64,000 bases of DNA from Lachnospiraceae bacterium (lineage in GTDB: Bacteria; Bacillota; Clostridia; Lachnospirales; Lachnospiraceae), in NCBI GenBank assembly GCA_028696165.1, contig JAQVHQ010000005.1:62001-126000 (forward strand), written 5' to 3'. Numbering within the stretch: position 1 is the first letter of the stretch; the number at the start of each line of letters is the position of its first letter. Positions 17,368-27,301 of the stretch are shown piece by piece. Position numbers and translations under genes: made by a program. Under the pieces are notes generated by a model, which saw nothing but the letters and a program-made list of their open reading frames with translations, searched no databases and had not been told where the DNA came from.

Positions 17368-18567
17368 TTATCCTCCACCCTCCAGCATAGTTTCCGCAAA
17401 CACCCCATATCCCTGTGCCGGATCATTGACAAACACATGAGTTACTGCTCCTATCAGTTTTCCATTTTGTATAATCGGGGAACCGCTCATTCCCTGCACG
17501 ATACCTCCGGTAAGTTCTAAAAGTCTTGGATCAGTAACCTGAAATAAAAAGCTTTTATTAGCCTCCTTGCTCTGAAAATCAATTTCTTTAATTTCAATAT
17601 GATATTCCTGCTGTTCCCCGGTAAACGAAGAAATTATGACGGCATCACCAGCAGTAATATCCTGCTTAAATCCTACCACACAGGTTTTTAATTCCAGTTC
17701 GTCGCTGACTGCAGCTGGAATGCTTCCAAAAATCCCAATACCCGTATTCTTTTTTATCTCCCCCAGCACCTGATCATTCGCATAATATATCATTCCGGAT
17801 AGCTCCCCGGGCGTTCCATCATTACCCTTCGCTATAGATAATATGGTTGTCTTATATAGTTTTCCCACATCCAGATACAGCAGTTCTCCGGTATCCACGT
17901 CATTAATCCCATGCCCCAAAGCACCAAAGCTACCATCTTCTTTTACATAGGTCAATGTTCCAATTCCCTGTAAATCGTCACGCACCCAAATACCCAGCTT
18001 AAAACCATCTTCAGAAACAGCTGGTTTCACCTGCACCTGTATCTGCTCTTCTCCCCTCAATAAATCCAGCGTCATTGGACTTCCGTCACACTTATTCAAC
18101 TGCTCAATAAGTTCTTTTTTCGTCTTTACCGGTGTTTGATTCACTCCACAGATATAATCACCACTTTTTACCACATACTGAGAAGGACAGACCGTCTCTC
18201 CTGCAACATTTTCAATCTCTCCCAAATCAATCACCAACACGCCCTTTGTTTCCATATATATTCCTATCGGCATGCCACTTACCATAACCGTTTCCGGCTC
18301 TGTAATCTCCACGCGTATATCCTTAAGCGGAACAATTCCAAACAGCTTACATCTTACAAGATAGCTGCCTGTATGTGTAACTTCTATCTGTGTATCGCAG
18401 GTAATGTCTCTGTACTTTGAAAAATCCAAAAATGTATCCTCTCTTGTGAGATATATGCGGTCTGGCAATTGATTTTTCTTATTTTTATAATAAAATCCGC
18501 AGATAAAAAGAAGCAATAATACAACAAATAGCCACAGAAACCATTGTGCTCTTTTCTTCATTCTCAT
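17368..18567 (-). CDS. spoIVB: SpoIVB serine peptidase (S55), sigma-K checkpoint protease
   Basis: About 399 residues: N-terminal membrane anchor (about 8-28), PDZ-like region around 130-180 (VKSGDYICGVNQTPVKTK), and C-terminal S55 peptidase domain with LGHGI (catalytic His region) and GMSGSP with the nucleophile Ser near 361-363. In B. subtilis SpoIVB is made in the forespore and triggers pro-sigma-K processing. The ATG at 18567 fits the GAGAGG site better than the GTG one codon upstream. A terminator separates it from recN. Confidence 0.93.
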   Translation of the reverse strand: MRMKKRAQWFLWLFVVLLLLFICGFYYKNKKNQLPDRIYLTREDTFLDFSKYRDITCDTQIEVTHTGSYLVRCKLFGIVPLKDIRVEITEPETVMVSGMPIGIYMETKGVLVIDLGEIENVAGETVCPSQYVVKSGDYICGVNQTPVKTKKELIEQLNKCDGSPMTLDLLRGEEQIQVQVKPAVSEDGFKLGIWVRDDLQGIGTLTYVKEDGSFGALGHGINDVDTGELLYLDVGKLYKTTILSIAKGNDGTPGELSGMIYYANDQVLGEIKKNTGIGIFGSIPAAVSDELELKTCVVGFKQDITAGDAVIISSFTGEQQEYHIEIKEIDFQSKEANKSFLFQVTDPRLLELTGGIVQGMSGSPIIQNGKLIGAVTHVFVNDPAQGYGVFAETMLEGGG

Positions 18568-18632
18568 CACATCCTCTCTTCACCAGCATTCTGCCGGATG
18601 ACCTTTATCTATTTTTAAGATGAAAACAAGAT

Positions 18633-18669
18633 AAAAAAACAGAAGATATATCGAAATATATCCTCTGTT
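18633..18669 (-). terminator. terminator of recN
   Basis: Minus strand stem AACAGAGGATATAT with a short loop, followed by T7. It isolates spoIVB from the recN operon. Confidence 0.85.
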
Positions 18670-18691
18670 AGTATGTGATGATTTTTTCATT

Positions 18692-20377
18692 TCAATCTGT
18701 CATTTTTTTCTTTTGTGCCAACGCTTTCATCTCCGCTGCATTCTCCAATACCCGCGGTGTAATCTCTGCACCGCCAAGTATTCTTGCCAGTTCTTCCACC
18801 GATTCATCCTTCGATAAACGGCGGATTCTGGTATGCGTTCCAGTATCTTCTACTCTTTTAGCGATTTCATAATGACTGTCTGCCATCGCTGCAATCTGCG
18901 CTAAATGAGTGATACAAAGTACCTGATGATTTCTGGCAATCATTGCCATTTTTTCTGATACCAGCTGAGCTGTTCTTCCGCTGATACCAGTATCAATTTC
19001 ATCAAAAATCAGGGTGTCCGTATCGTCCTTCTTCGCCAGAATAGTCTTTAATGCCAGCATAATTCGGGAAAGTTCACCGCCTGAGACTACTTTATCCAGT
19101 GGTTTTTCCTTTTCTCCCGGATTAGTAGCGATTAAAAATGTAATCTCATCCCAGCCATTCGTATGATAACTCTCAGACTGTTCAAAAGCAATTTGAAATT
19201 TTGTTTCAAGAAAGTTCAATCCCTGTAACGCTTTAATAATATCCTGTTCTAATTGTTTCCCGAAGGACATTCTTTTATGTGATAAAGCCTGACTGGCCTT
19301 CTTTAAATTTTGTTCCTGTTTATCTAATCGTTCTTCTGCCTGTTTCTTCTGAGTTTCATAATCATTTAAGCGTTCCAGCTTTTTCTGAGTATTCTCCTGA
19401 TATTCCAGAATCTCTTCTATGGTATTTCCATATTTTGCTTTTAAACCATTAAGAAGATTCAGACGTTCTTCCGTCTCATGAAACTCCTCTTCAGAAAATT
19501 CCAGATTATCCATATAAGAGGTCAGTTCCCGGTTAAAATCATTCAACAAATTATCCACATCCCGAAGTGCCGATGCCAATTGTTCCAGTTCTTCATCATA
19601 GACGAGTACGCTCTGCATAAGAGACACGCTGTTTCCAATCTGTTCTCCTGCTCCCGACATACTCTCATATCCACATTGCTGATATATCTGATTCAGATTC
19701 TCTGCAATCTTTCTGCTGTTGCACATCTTGCGGTATCTGGTTTCTAAAGTGATATCTTCCCCTTCAGACAAAGACGCTTCCTCTATTTCTTTCATCTCGA
19801 ATTCCAGGAAGGATATCTCTTTTAATCTGGCACCTTCATCCATCTGAAAGCTCTCCAGTTCTTTTTTGCATGTTCTATATAAGTTATACTGTTCTTCTAC
19901 TTTACTGCGTATGGCCTGAATTTCTTCACCACCATATGCATCCAGAATCTCCAACTGCTTCTGAGGATAGAGCAGGGACTGATGCTCGTGCTGCCCATGT
20001 ATGTCCAGCAAAAAGCCGGCAATCTCCCGTACCAGACTAAGAGTAACCGTCTCTCCATTGATTTTACTCACACTGCGTCCGTCTGTCATCTTCCGTGACA
20101 AGATTAACTGACCGTCTTCCAGATATACATCTTTTTCTTTTAGCTTCTCCTGAATATGCGGATTATCAATATAAAAAACTAATTCCACCAAAGCATACGG
20201 TGCTGATTCCCGCACCATCTCCCTGTTCATCTTAGCTCCTAACGCAAGATTAATAGAACCGATAATAATAGACTTACCAGCTCCGGTTTCTCCCGTTAAT
20301 ATATTTAATCCATTTTCAAATTCAATTTCCAGTTCATCAATCAGTGCCAGATTCTTCACATGTAGATTTGTCAGCAT
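18692..20377 (-). CDS. recN: DNA repair protein RecN
   Basis: 561-residue SMC-like ATPase: Walker A TGETGAGKS near 31-39, long coiled coil (about 150-370), ABC signature VVSGGELSRIMLALK near 428-442 and Walker B TLIFDEIDTGISG near 456-468. Acts early in double-strand break repair. Last gene of the nusB-to-recN series, followed by a strong terminator. The normal length for the family is about 550-570. Confidence 0.97.
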   Translation of the reverse strand: MLTNLHVKNLALIDELEIEFENGLNILTGETGAGKSIIIGSINLALGAKMNREMVRESAPYALVELVFYIDNPHIQEKLKEKDVYLEDGQLILSRKMTDGRSVSKINGETVTLSLVREIAGFLLDIHGQHEHQSLLYPQKQLEILDAYGGEEIQAIRSKVEEQYNLYRTCKKELESFQMDEGARLKEISFLEFEMKEIEEASLSEGEDITLETRYRKMCNSRKIAENLNQIYQQCGYESMSGAGEQIGNSVSLMQSVLVYDEELEQLASALRDVDNLLNDFNRELTSYMDNLEFSEEEFHETEERLNLLNGLKAKYGNTIEEILEYQENTQKKLERLNDYETQKKQAEERLDKQEQNLKKASQALSHKRMSFGKQLEQDIIKALQGLNFLETKFQIAFEQSESYHTNGWDEITFLIATNPGEKEKPLDKVVSGGELSRIMLALKTILAKKDDTDTLIFDEIDTGISGRTAQLVSEKMAMIARNHQVLCITHLAQIAAMADSHYEIAKRVEDTGTHTRIRRLSKDESVEELARILGGAEITPRVLENAAEMKALAQKKKMTD

Positions 20378-20507
20378 ATATTTATCCTCTTTTTCTACCC
20401 CTGATGTCTCTTCTTTTTCCTATATATGTCCTTATGTATGATACTTGTTATCCAAATGTAAAACAGCCTTTGAACTCAACATCATATAGAACTATCCCTG
20501 TATTCTT

Positions 20508-20960
20508 CTACTCTTGTACTATCCGTCTAATCTTTTCCATCATCTTCACCGCTTCCTGCTGCGAACGTATAGCACACATTACCGTATCATCCCCGGCGAT
20601 ACATCCTAATACTTCAGGAAAATGCATTCCGTCTATAGCTGCCCCCACAGCCATAGCCATCCCTGGTGCTGTCTTTAACACCAGCAGATGCCCTGCTGTA
20701 TCCATAGATACAAAAGCATCCTGAAGCACACGGTTATACTTATCCTTACTATTGTTTGGATTGTTCTGCAGCACAGTATAGATAGACCGGCCCTTCGTGC
20801 CGGTTACTTTCGTCAGCTTCAATTCTTTAATATCTCTGGATACGGTTGCCTGAGTTACTTTATAACCAGACCGGTTCAATAATTCTGCCAGTTCTTCCTG
20901 CGTCTCTATATCATGTTCCTGTATCAAATGAATAATCTTTGCATGGCGCGCACTCTTCAT
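20508..20960 (-). CDS. argR: arginine repressor ArgR/AhrC
   Basis: 150 residues: N-terminal winged HTH with SRDIKELKLTKV near 41-52, C-terminal hexamerisation and arginine-binding domain with GCIAGDDTVMCAIR near 118-131. Controls arginine synthesis and catabolism when bound to arginine. Its position between nadK and recN is the conserved Firmicute order; no arginine genes are in this window. Confidence 0.96.
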   Translation of the reverse strand: MKSARHAKIIHLIQEHDIETQEELAELLNRSGYKVTQATVSRDIKELKLTKVTGTKGRSIYTVLQNNPNNSKDKYNRVLQDAFVSMDTAGHLLVLKTAPGMAMAVGAAIDGMHFPEVLGCIAGDDTVMCAIRSQQEAVKMMEKIRRIVQE

Positions 20961-20973
20961 CTATACTTCTCCT

Positions 20974-21837
20974 TTAACTATTGTTCATCTTCTTACGAAG
21001 AATCTCCAAAAAGCTGATGTGATTAGTCTTTACAATTTTCGTATTCTTACCTGCTCTTTCTATGACAATACGATCTCCTGTCCGCATGGGAATGTTCGTA
21101 TCCCCATCAAAAGATGCAACCGCATTCTCCGGGCTTTCCCCTCTTCCAGGTCCTATCTCCACAGTAATTCTATCTTTATCATCAAAGAGTATACTTCTTG
21201 TGTTCAATGTATGTGGAGCGATAGGCGTCATCAAAAGCAGTGCTGCAGTTGGGGATACAATAGGTCCTCCTGCAGATAAGCTGTAACCGGTAGAGCCAGT
21301 AGGCGTCGCCACGATAATACCATCGGCATTATATGAATTTAAAAATTCTTCATTAACAAAATTTCGGAATTTTACGACTCTAAGCGGACCTTCTCTTCGA
21401 ATAACGATATCATTCAATGCCAGGTCACTGGCAACTTTTTTATTATTGTGATACACCGTACCCTCAATCATCATACGTTCTTCAATCTCATACTCGTCTA
21501 ACATCAGATGATCCAAAGCCGGCTTAATAGAAGACTGATCTATCTCTGCCAGATATCCTAATGTCCCCAGATTAATACCCAGCAACGGGATCTGTTTATT
21601 TACCACATCCCTGGCCGCCTGAAGCAGTGTGCCATCGCCGCCAAGAACCAGAATGCACTCCACATCTTCCGGTATAAGTTCTGCATTAGTATAGCGATAA
21701 GCTGCGCTCATAGCTGCACTGTCTTTATCCTGAATCATGCAGGTTTTCCCGTTGGAAGTCAAATATTCTTCAATTCTTTTTGTCACAGCCAGATTTCCAT
21801 CTTTGCTATGATTTGTGATTATATAAAACTTATCCAT
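20974..21837 (-). CDS. nadK: NAD kinase
   Basis: 287 residues. The diagnostic GGDGTLL motif is near 67-73, followed by NSYNADGIIVATPTGSTGYSLSAGGP elements near 166-191, all family signatures. Phosphorylates NAD to NADP. Lies 16 bp past tlyA and 14 bp before argR, so translation is closely linked in the operon. Confidence 0.97.
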   Translation of the reverse strand: MDKFYIITNHSKDGNLAVTKRIEEYLTSNGKTCMIQDKDSAAMSAAYRYTNAELIPEDVECILVLGGDGTLLQAARDVVNKQIPLLGINLGTLGYLAEIDQSSIKPALDHLMLDEYEIEERMMIEGTVYHNNKKVASDLALNDIVIRREGPLRVVKFRNFVNEEFLNSYNADGIIVATPTGSTGYSLSAGGPIVSPTAALLLMTPIAPHTLNTRSILFDDKDRITVEIGPGRGESPENAVASFDGDTNIPMRTGDRIVIERAGKNTKIVKTNHISFLEILRKKMNNS

Positions 21838-21852
21838 GGCATACGCTCCTGA

Positions 21853-22662
21853 CTACAAATCCAGATTATCATGGGCATTTTTAACGATTTCTTTCCAGTC
21901 AAATGGAAGTTTCTCCTGCTCATACCCGTCTTCGTGTTTTTTGATATGAAGTAAGTATTCAATATTCCCTTCCGGACCTTTAATCGGTGAAAATTCCAGA
22001 TGTTTCGCTTCAAAGCTGATACTGTTGGCATAAAGAATAACTTTCTCAATTACTTCTTCATGCACTTGCGGGTCACGTACAACACCCTTTTTTCCAACTT
22101 TTTCTCTGCCTGCTTCAAACTGTGGTTTAATCAGACAAACCACTTCTCCATCTTCAGTCAGAAGATTTCTCACTGGAAGCAAGACCTTGGTCAGTGAGAT
22201 AAAAGACACGTCGATAGAAGAAAATGCAGGTGATTCCTGTATATCTTCCGGCACCACATAACGGATATTCGTCTTCTCCATGCATACAACACGATCATCC
22301 TGGCGTAGTTTCCAATCCAGTTGTCCGTGTCCCACATCAATGGCATATACCTTTATGGCACCGTTCTGCAGCATACAGTCTGTAAACCCTCCTGTGGAAG
22401 AACCAACATCCATACATACCTTTCCTTCCAGCTTTAAATCAAAATGCTGCATGGCCTTTTCCAGCTTTAAACCGCCACGGCTTACATAGGGTAAAGTTTT
22501 ACCTCTGACTTCAATTCCCACAGAATCCTGGAACATAGTTCCTGCCTTGTCTTCTTTCTGTCCTTCCACGTATACATTTCCAGACATGATTATGGCTTTT
22601 GCCTTTTCTCTGGAAGCAGCCAGATTTCTCTTTACCAGCAATACATCTAAACGTTCTTTCAT
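21853..22662 (-). CDS. tlyA: TlyA family rRNA 2'-O-methyltransferase / hemolysin-like protein
   Basis: 269 residues: N-terminal S4 RNA-binding domain (RLDVLLVKRNLAASREKAKAI region, about 3-23) and FtsJ-like Rossmann domain with MDVGSSTGGFTDCML near 83-97. Family members methylate ribose in 16S/23S rRNA. The 'hemolysin' label is historical. The start abuts the dxs stop codon. Confidence 0.92.
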   Translation of the reverse strand: MKERLDVLLVKRNLAASREKAKAIIMSGNVYVEGQKEDKAGTMFQDSVGIEVRGKTLPYVSRGGLKLEKAMQHFDLKLEGKVCMDVGSSTGGFTDCMLQNGAIKVYAIDVGHGQLDWKLRQDDRVVCMEKTNIRYVVPEDIQESPAFSSIDVSFISLTKVLLPVRNLLTEDGEVVCLIKPQFEAGREKVGKKGVVRDPQVHEEVIEKVILYANSISFEAKHLEFSPIKGPEGNIEYLLHIKKHEDGYEQEKLPFDWKEIVKNAHDNLDL

Positions 22663-24519
22663 CTATCTTTCTTCCTCAATTCTTTTTCTTACACTCTGTG
22701 CATCCATCTTCAGTTCACTAAATAACTCATCAATTTTGCCCTGTTGAACAAAACAGTCTGGAAGTGCAACATTAATCACTTTCATTAAACTATTATTTTG
22801 ATGAAGATAAGCTGTAACCTGTTCTCCAAATCCACCTGTTTTTACATTATCCTCCATAGTCACTATGATGGAATGTTTTTCTTTCAGTGAATCTAATAAC
22901 TGTATATCTAAAGGCTTGGCAAATCTCGCATTAATCAACGTGATATGCTTTCCTTCTTTTTCATATTCATTTCTGATTTCCTCACCAATTTTAACCATAT
23001 TGCCAAGAGCAAGAACGGCGATTTCTTCGCCTTCAAATAGCACCTCGCTCTTTCCCCATTCAATCGGTGCACGATGTTCTTTTAATCCATCATAGGCTGT
23101 ACCTCTGGGGTATCTTATGGAAATCGGGCCTGTCCAGTCCAATGCATATTTTAGCATGTCTGATAATTCCCATTTATTCTTTGGTGCCATCACGGTCATA
23201 TTAGGCATCACCGTCATATAAGAAATGTCAAAAGCCCCCTGATGAGTCTCTCCATCACTTCCAACCAATCCGGCTCTGTCAATGGCAAATACTACGTGCA
23301 GATTCTGCATACAGACATCATCCATAATCTGATCAAATGCTCTTTGAAGGAAAGAAGAATATATGGCAACCACGGGAGTCAAGCCACCGAGAGCTAATCC
23401 TGCGGCAAAAGTTACTGCGTGTTCTTCCGCCATTCCCACATCAAAGAAACGCTTTGGAAACATATTCTTAAAACGCTTTAACCCCGTACCATCCGGCATA
23501 GCTGCAGTAACTGCCACCACATCTTCTCTGCGATCCCCCGTTTTTCTCATAACCGTGGAAAATATATCTGTGTATCCTGCCTGACCGTTTCGATCAAGCG
23601 GCAAACCTGTTTCGATTTCGAATGGAGCAGTACCATGGAATCGTGCAGGATGACGCATAGCAGGAATATAACCCTTGCCTTTTTGCGTGACTACATGGAC
23701 AAGAACTGCTCCCTCCACACGCTTCGCCTCATTTAACAGACGCATAACCTGTCTGGTGTTATGTCCGTCCACAGGGCCAAGATATGTGATTCCCATATCC
23801 TCGAAAAACATTCCCGGAATCACCAGCTGTTTAATCGACCGTTTGGTCTTTTTCATGGTATTAGCCATCGGTCTTCCCACAACTGGAATCTTGTTTAATG
23901 TGTGCTCCACATTAACCTTAAGTCCATTGTAAGCCGCCCCTGTGCGCAGATTACCCAGATAGGAGGATAAACCGCCAACATTCTCCGATATAGACATTTT
24001 ATTATCATTTAACACAATAATAAAATTCGATTTTAACTCTGCGGCATTGTTAAATGCCTCAAAAGCCATTCCGCCTGTCATAGAACCATCGCCAATTACC
24101 GATACCACTCGATAATCTTCCCCTTTTAATTCTCTGGCTCTCACATAACCAATTCCGGCAGAAATAGACGTAGTGCTGTGTCCCGTATCAAAAGTATCAC
24201 AAGGACTCTCACTGCGTTTTGGGAAACCGCTTAATCCGTCTTTTTTTCTGAGATTTTCAAACTCCGCTTTTCGCCCCGTCAGAATCTTATGTGTATAAGC
24301 CTGGTGTCCCACATCCCAGATAATCTTATCTTCGGGCAGATTCAGCACATTATGCAGTGCCATGGTAAGTTCTACCACTCCCAGATTAGATGCCAGATGT
24401 CCGCCGGTTCGGCTTATCTTATCAATTAAAAAATCCCGTATCTCCTGCGCCAGCTGAGGAAACTCCTCTAAAGGAATATCCTTGATATCATTTGGCTGAT
24501 TTATTTTCTCCAATACCAT
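22663..24519 (-). CDS. dxs: 1-deoxy-D-xylulose-5-phosphate synthase
   Basis: About 618 residues. Thiamine diphosphate enzyme joining pyruvate and glyceraldehyde 3-phosphate, first step of the MEP isoprenoid route. Motifs: GGHLASNLGVVELTMALH near 39-56, the TPP-binding VIGDGSMTGGMAFEAFNNAAE region near 141-161, and transketolase-type SDGETHQGAFDISY. The ATG at 24519 gives the same N-terminal length as B. subtilis Dxs; an ATG at 24537 overlapping the ispA stop would add six residues. Directly downstream of ispA. Confidence 0.95.
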   Translation of the reverse strand: MVLEKINQPNDIKDIPLEEFPQLAQEIRDFLIDKISRTGGHLASNLGVVELTMALHNVLNLPEDKIIWDVGHQAYTHKILTGRKAEFENLRKKDGLSGFPKRSESPCDTFDTGHSTTSISAGIGYVRARELKGEDYRVVSVIGDGSMTGGMAFEAFNNAAELKSNFIIVLNDNKMSISENVGGLSSYLGNLRTGAAYNGLKVNVEHTLNKIPVVGRPMANTMKKTKRSIKQLVIPGMFFEDMGITYLGPVDGHNTRQVMRLLNEAKRVEGAVLVHVVTQKGKGYIPAMRHPARFHGTAPFEIETGLPLDRNGQAGYTDIFSTVMRKTGDRREDVVAVTAAMPDGTGLKRFKNMFPKRFFDVGMAEEHAVTFAAGLALGGLTPVVAIYSSFLQRAFDQIMDDVCMQNLHVVFAIDRAGLVGSDGETHQGAFDISYMTVMPNMTVMAPKNKWELSDMLKYALDWTGPISIRYPRGTAYDGLKEHRAPIEWGKSEVLFEGEEIAVLALGNMVKIGEEIRNEYEKEGKHITLINARFAKPLDIQLLDSLKEKHSIIVTMEDNVKTGGFGEQVTAYLHQNNSLMKVINVALPDCFVQQGKIDELFSELKMDAQSVRKRIEEER

Positions 24520-24533
24520 TGGTGTATTCACCC

Positions 24534-25424
24534 TCATTTCCTGCGAGTTGTTAAGCTTTCTATCAGTTCATATAGAAACTCGTTATTTCCTTCTATGTCT
24601 TTTAGGGTCTCCACTGCTTCCCCTGTTAATTCCTCGACTTTTTCTTTAGCTGCCTCAAGTCCGAACAAAGAGACATAGGTAGTCTTATGATTCTTCTCAT
24701 CACTGTGCAGAGGTTTTCCCAGTTCTTTGGCATCTCCGGTAATATCCAGAATATCATCCTGAATCTGAAAAGCCAGTCCAACCCGGTATCCCACACTCTC
24801 AATAAGAAAAATCTCTTCCTCAGATGCTCCACCCAGTACAGCACCCGTCATCATAGCACACTCTATCAGTGCCGAAGTTTTATTGCCATATATATATTCC
24901 AAAAGGTCCCAATCCATGGGCATTCCTTCATTTTTCACATCTACGCTCTGCCCGCCCAGCATTCCGTATATTCCGGTTTTATCTCCAATAATCTGGAGTG
25001 CTCTGCCGATACGTGCTGCGTTGGCTCCTTCTATATCAAATGCCAGGAAAGCTGTCTCATATGCATAATTTAACAATGCATCACCACTTAAGATACCCAT
25101 GGCTTCTCCATAGACTACATGGGTGGTTTTCTTGCCGCGGCGATACTCATCATTATCAAGTGCCGGCAAATCATCGTGGATAAGTGAATGCGTATGAATC
25201 ATCTCCATAGCAGCCATAAAAGGTTCTATCACACGACCCTCCCCGCCGAACAGCTTATAAGTCTCCTGCATAAATATAGGACGCAGGCGTTTTCCACCTG
25301 CTAACATACTATAATTCATAGCTTGAGCCAGTTCTTTTGCAAAGCCTTCTTCTTTTGGCAGATATTGTCTGATTACCGCTTCTGCCTGCGTAATTTTTTC
25401 TGATAAGGTTTCTTTAAAATTCAC
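24534..25424 (-). CDS. ispA: farnesyl diphosphate synthase (IspA type)
   Basis: 296 residues. Aspartate-rich motifs for allylic diphosphate and magnesium: first DDLPALDNDEYRRG near 80-93, second DDILD near 219-223, plus GGKRLRP near 43-49. Chain length cannot be proved by eye; geranylgeranyl product is possible. It overlaps xseB at its 5' end and dxs at its 3' end, indicating translational coupling. Confidence 0.93.
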   Translation of the reverse strand: MNFKETLSEKITQAEAVIRQYLPKEEGFAKELAQAMNYSMLAGGKRLRPIFMQETYKLFGGEGRVIEPFMAAMEMIHTHSLIHDDLPALDNDEYRRGKKTTHVVYGEAMGILSGDALLNYAYETAFLAFDIEGANAARIGRALQIIGDKTGIYGMLGGQSVDVKNEGMPMDWDLLEYIYGNKTSALIECAMMTGAVLGGASEEEIFLIESVGYRVGLAFQIQDDILDITGDAKELGKPLHSDEKNHKTTYVSLFGLEAAKEKVEELTGEAVETLKDIEGNNEFLYELIESLTTRRK

Positions 25425-25653
25425 TTAATTCACCATTTTCATTAATCTGCATCATTTTCTTCTCAACAGTATCTATCTTCTGATTACAATCTTTTAATAT
25501 CTTCATGCCTTTTTCATAAGCCTGAAAAGACGCTTCCAGAGAAATGTCCCGGTCTTCTAACTGCGCCACGATTGTATCAAGCATCTTAAAAGATTCCTCG
25601 ATACTTATATTCTCTGTATCACATTCCTTCTGATTCTTTATTTCCTCGGTCAT
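25414..25653 (-). CDS. xseB: exonuclease VII small subunit
   Basis: 79 residues from ATG 25653, which has GGAGG at proper distance; the frame extended to 25692 has no ribosome site. Helical family pattern SIEESFKMLDTIVAQLEDRDISLEASFQAYEKGM (about 17-50). Partners with XseA to degrade single-stranded DNA. It overlaps the end of xseA by 35 bp and the start of ispA by 11 bp. Confidence 0.95.
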   Translation of the reverse strand: MTEEIKNQKECDTENISIEESFKMLDTIVAQLEDRDISLEASFQAYEKGMKILKDCNQKIDTVEKKMMQINENGELSEF

Positions 25654-26848
25654 GTTCCCATACCTCCAAAGCTTTTGTCCGTATTGTTCCATCGCTTACC
25701 TGGATCATCAATTCCTGTCCGCCAGTCACCTGATGCACACTGTGAATGCCCTGCTTTCTCTCATCTTCCACATAGGAAAATCCCTGATTCAGTTTTTCTA
25801 ATGGCGATAATCCCTTCATTCGCTCGATATATATTCCCAATATATGACGCCGGCTCGTCAGTTGCTGTCCCATAAGGTTTTCCAATCGATTTTCTATATC
25901 CAGAAGCTGTTGACGCTTCATCAATATCTGATTCTGCGGACTAAGATAAGTGAGCGTATTCTTGTATCCATCTGACTTCTGACGCATATACATAATCTGC
26001 TCCTGCATCCGCTGACTTATCCGGCGCTTATAATCCTGCATCTGATTCATAAGCTGTCTGTAGTCTGACACTGCCAATTCTGCTGCAGCAGAAGGTGTCG
26101 GAGCACGCAAATCTGCCACATAATCCGCTATAGTCGTATCAGTCTCATGTCCCACTGCCGAGATAACAGGTGTCTGGCAAGCAAAGATTGCACGGGCAAC
26201 TGCTTCCTCATTAAACGCCCACAAATCTTCCATGGAACCGCCTCCGCGTCCAACTATGATGACGTCAACGCCAGCCTTATCCAAGACCTCAATTCCTTTT
26301 ACAATACTGGGTACTGCTCCTTCTCCCTGCACAAGTGCCGGATAAAGGACAATTTGGATAAATGGATTCCTGCGGTAAGAGATGTTGCGGATATCCTGAA
26401 CAGCTGCTCCTGTAGGTGCTGTAACCACGCCCAGTGTTTTAATAACCTTTGGAATCGGCTGCTTATACTCTGGTGCAAACATTCCCATCTCTTCCAGTTC
26501 TTTTTTCAAAGCAAGGAAACGTTCGTACAACAATCCAGCACCCTCCAGAGTAATCTCCTTTGCGTACAACTGATATCGTCCATCTCGCTCATAGACAGCT
26601 ACGGTACCGCCAACCACTACCTTGTCTCCATTTTTCATAGGAAATGCCAGTCCACGTCTTTGACCTGCGAACATGACGCAGGCAATGGCCCCACTAGCAT
26701 CTTTAAGAGAAAAATAAATATGTCCTGAAGTATGATATTTACAGTTAGACACTTCTCCCTTAATGTAAATCCGGTTTAAGAGAAAATCCTGGCTGAACAT
26801 ATTTTTTATATACGTATTAACCTGACTTACTTCATACACATGATTCAT
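25619..26848 (-). CDS. xseA: exonuclease VII large subunit
   Basis: 409 residues: N-terminal OB-fold (about 1-100, YIKGEVSNCKYHTSGHIYFSLKD), catalytic core with TSPTGAA-like APTGAAVQDI near 139-148 and GRGGGSMEDLWAFNEE near 190-205, then a coiled-coil C-terminal part that recruits XseB. Starts four bases after nusB. Normal length. Confidence 0.96.
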   Translation of the reverse strand: MNHVYEVSQVNTYIKNMFSQDFLLNRIYIKGEVSNCKYHTSGHIYFSLKDASGAIACVMFAGQRRGLAFPMKNGDKVVVGGTVAVYERDGRYQLYAKEITLEGAGLLYERFLALKKELEEMGMFAPEYKQPIPKVIKTLGVVTAPTGAAVQDIRNISYRRNPFIQIVLYPALVQGEGAVPSIVKGIEVLDKAGVDVIIVGRGGGSMEDLWAFNEEAVARAIFACQTPVISAVGHETDTTIADYVADLRAPTPSAAAELAVSDYRQLMNQMQDYKRRISQRMQEQIMYMRQKSDGYKNTLTYLSPQNQILMKRQQLLDIENRLENLMGQQLTSRRHILGIYIERMKGLSPLEKLNQGFSYVEDERKQGIHSVHQVTGGQELMIQVSDGTIRTKALEVWEHDRGNKESEGM

Positions 26849-26852
26849 ATAT

Positions 26853-27248
26853 CTATGCTATCTTTCCTAAAATTCCATTAATGAAGGATGCGGACTCATC
26901 TCCTCCAAATCGTTTGCTAAGTTCAACTGCCTCATTAATAGCCACTCCTACCGGAACATCCTCATCAAACTTCATCTCGTAAACTGCCAGACGTAAAATA
27001 GTCAGATCCACTTTACCCATACGGCTTGTCTTCCAGCCTTTTGCAGTTTCATTTAAAAGTTCATCAATTTCGCCCAGATGTTCACAGATGTGTCTGTATT
27101 TCTCCTCCATGTAAGTCTGGTCTTTTTCTTTCAAGTCATCCAGCTCCTCAAAATACATCTGAAGCTGAGCATCCATCTCCTCGCTGTCATTAAATTCATT
27201 TAAAAACAACAGTTTAAAAATATGTTCTCTTAATTCTCTTCTTCCCAT
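26853..27248 (-). CDS. nusB: transcription antitermination factor NusB
   Basis: 131-residue all-helical protein; starts GRRELREHIFKLLF and has the conserved ILRLAVYEM and VAINEAVELSKRFG segments (about 84-115). Binds boxA RNA with NusE to keep RNA polymerase processive on rRNA. An intrinsic terminator sits directly upstream (27264-27290) and no promoter was seen between, so expression depends on read-through from the Asp23 gene or on a promoter I did not find. Confidence 0.95.
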   Translation of the reverse strand: MGRRELREHIFKLLFLNEFNDSEEMDAQLQMYFEELDDLKEKDQTYMEEKYRHICEHLGEIDELLNETAKGWKTSRMGKVDLTILRLAVYEMKFDEDVPVGVAINEAVELSKRFGGDESASFINGILGKIA

Positions 27249-27263
27249 AATTCCTCCATATGC

Positions 27264-27290
27264 TAAAAAGGGTGTCTAATCAGACACCCT
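27264..27290 (-). terminator. intrinsic terminator/attenuator between asp23-like gene and nusB
   Basis: Minus strand 9-bp stem AGGGTGTCT/AGACACCCT, loop GATT, then T5. It ends 16 bp before the nusB start codon. Confidence 0.8.
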
Positions 27291-27301
27291 CAAAGACTTC
27301 A

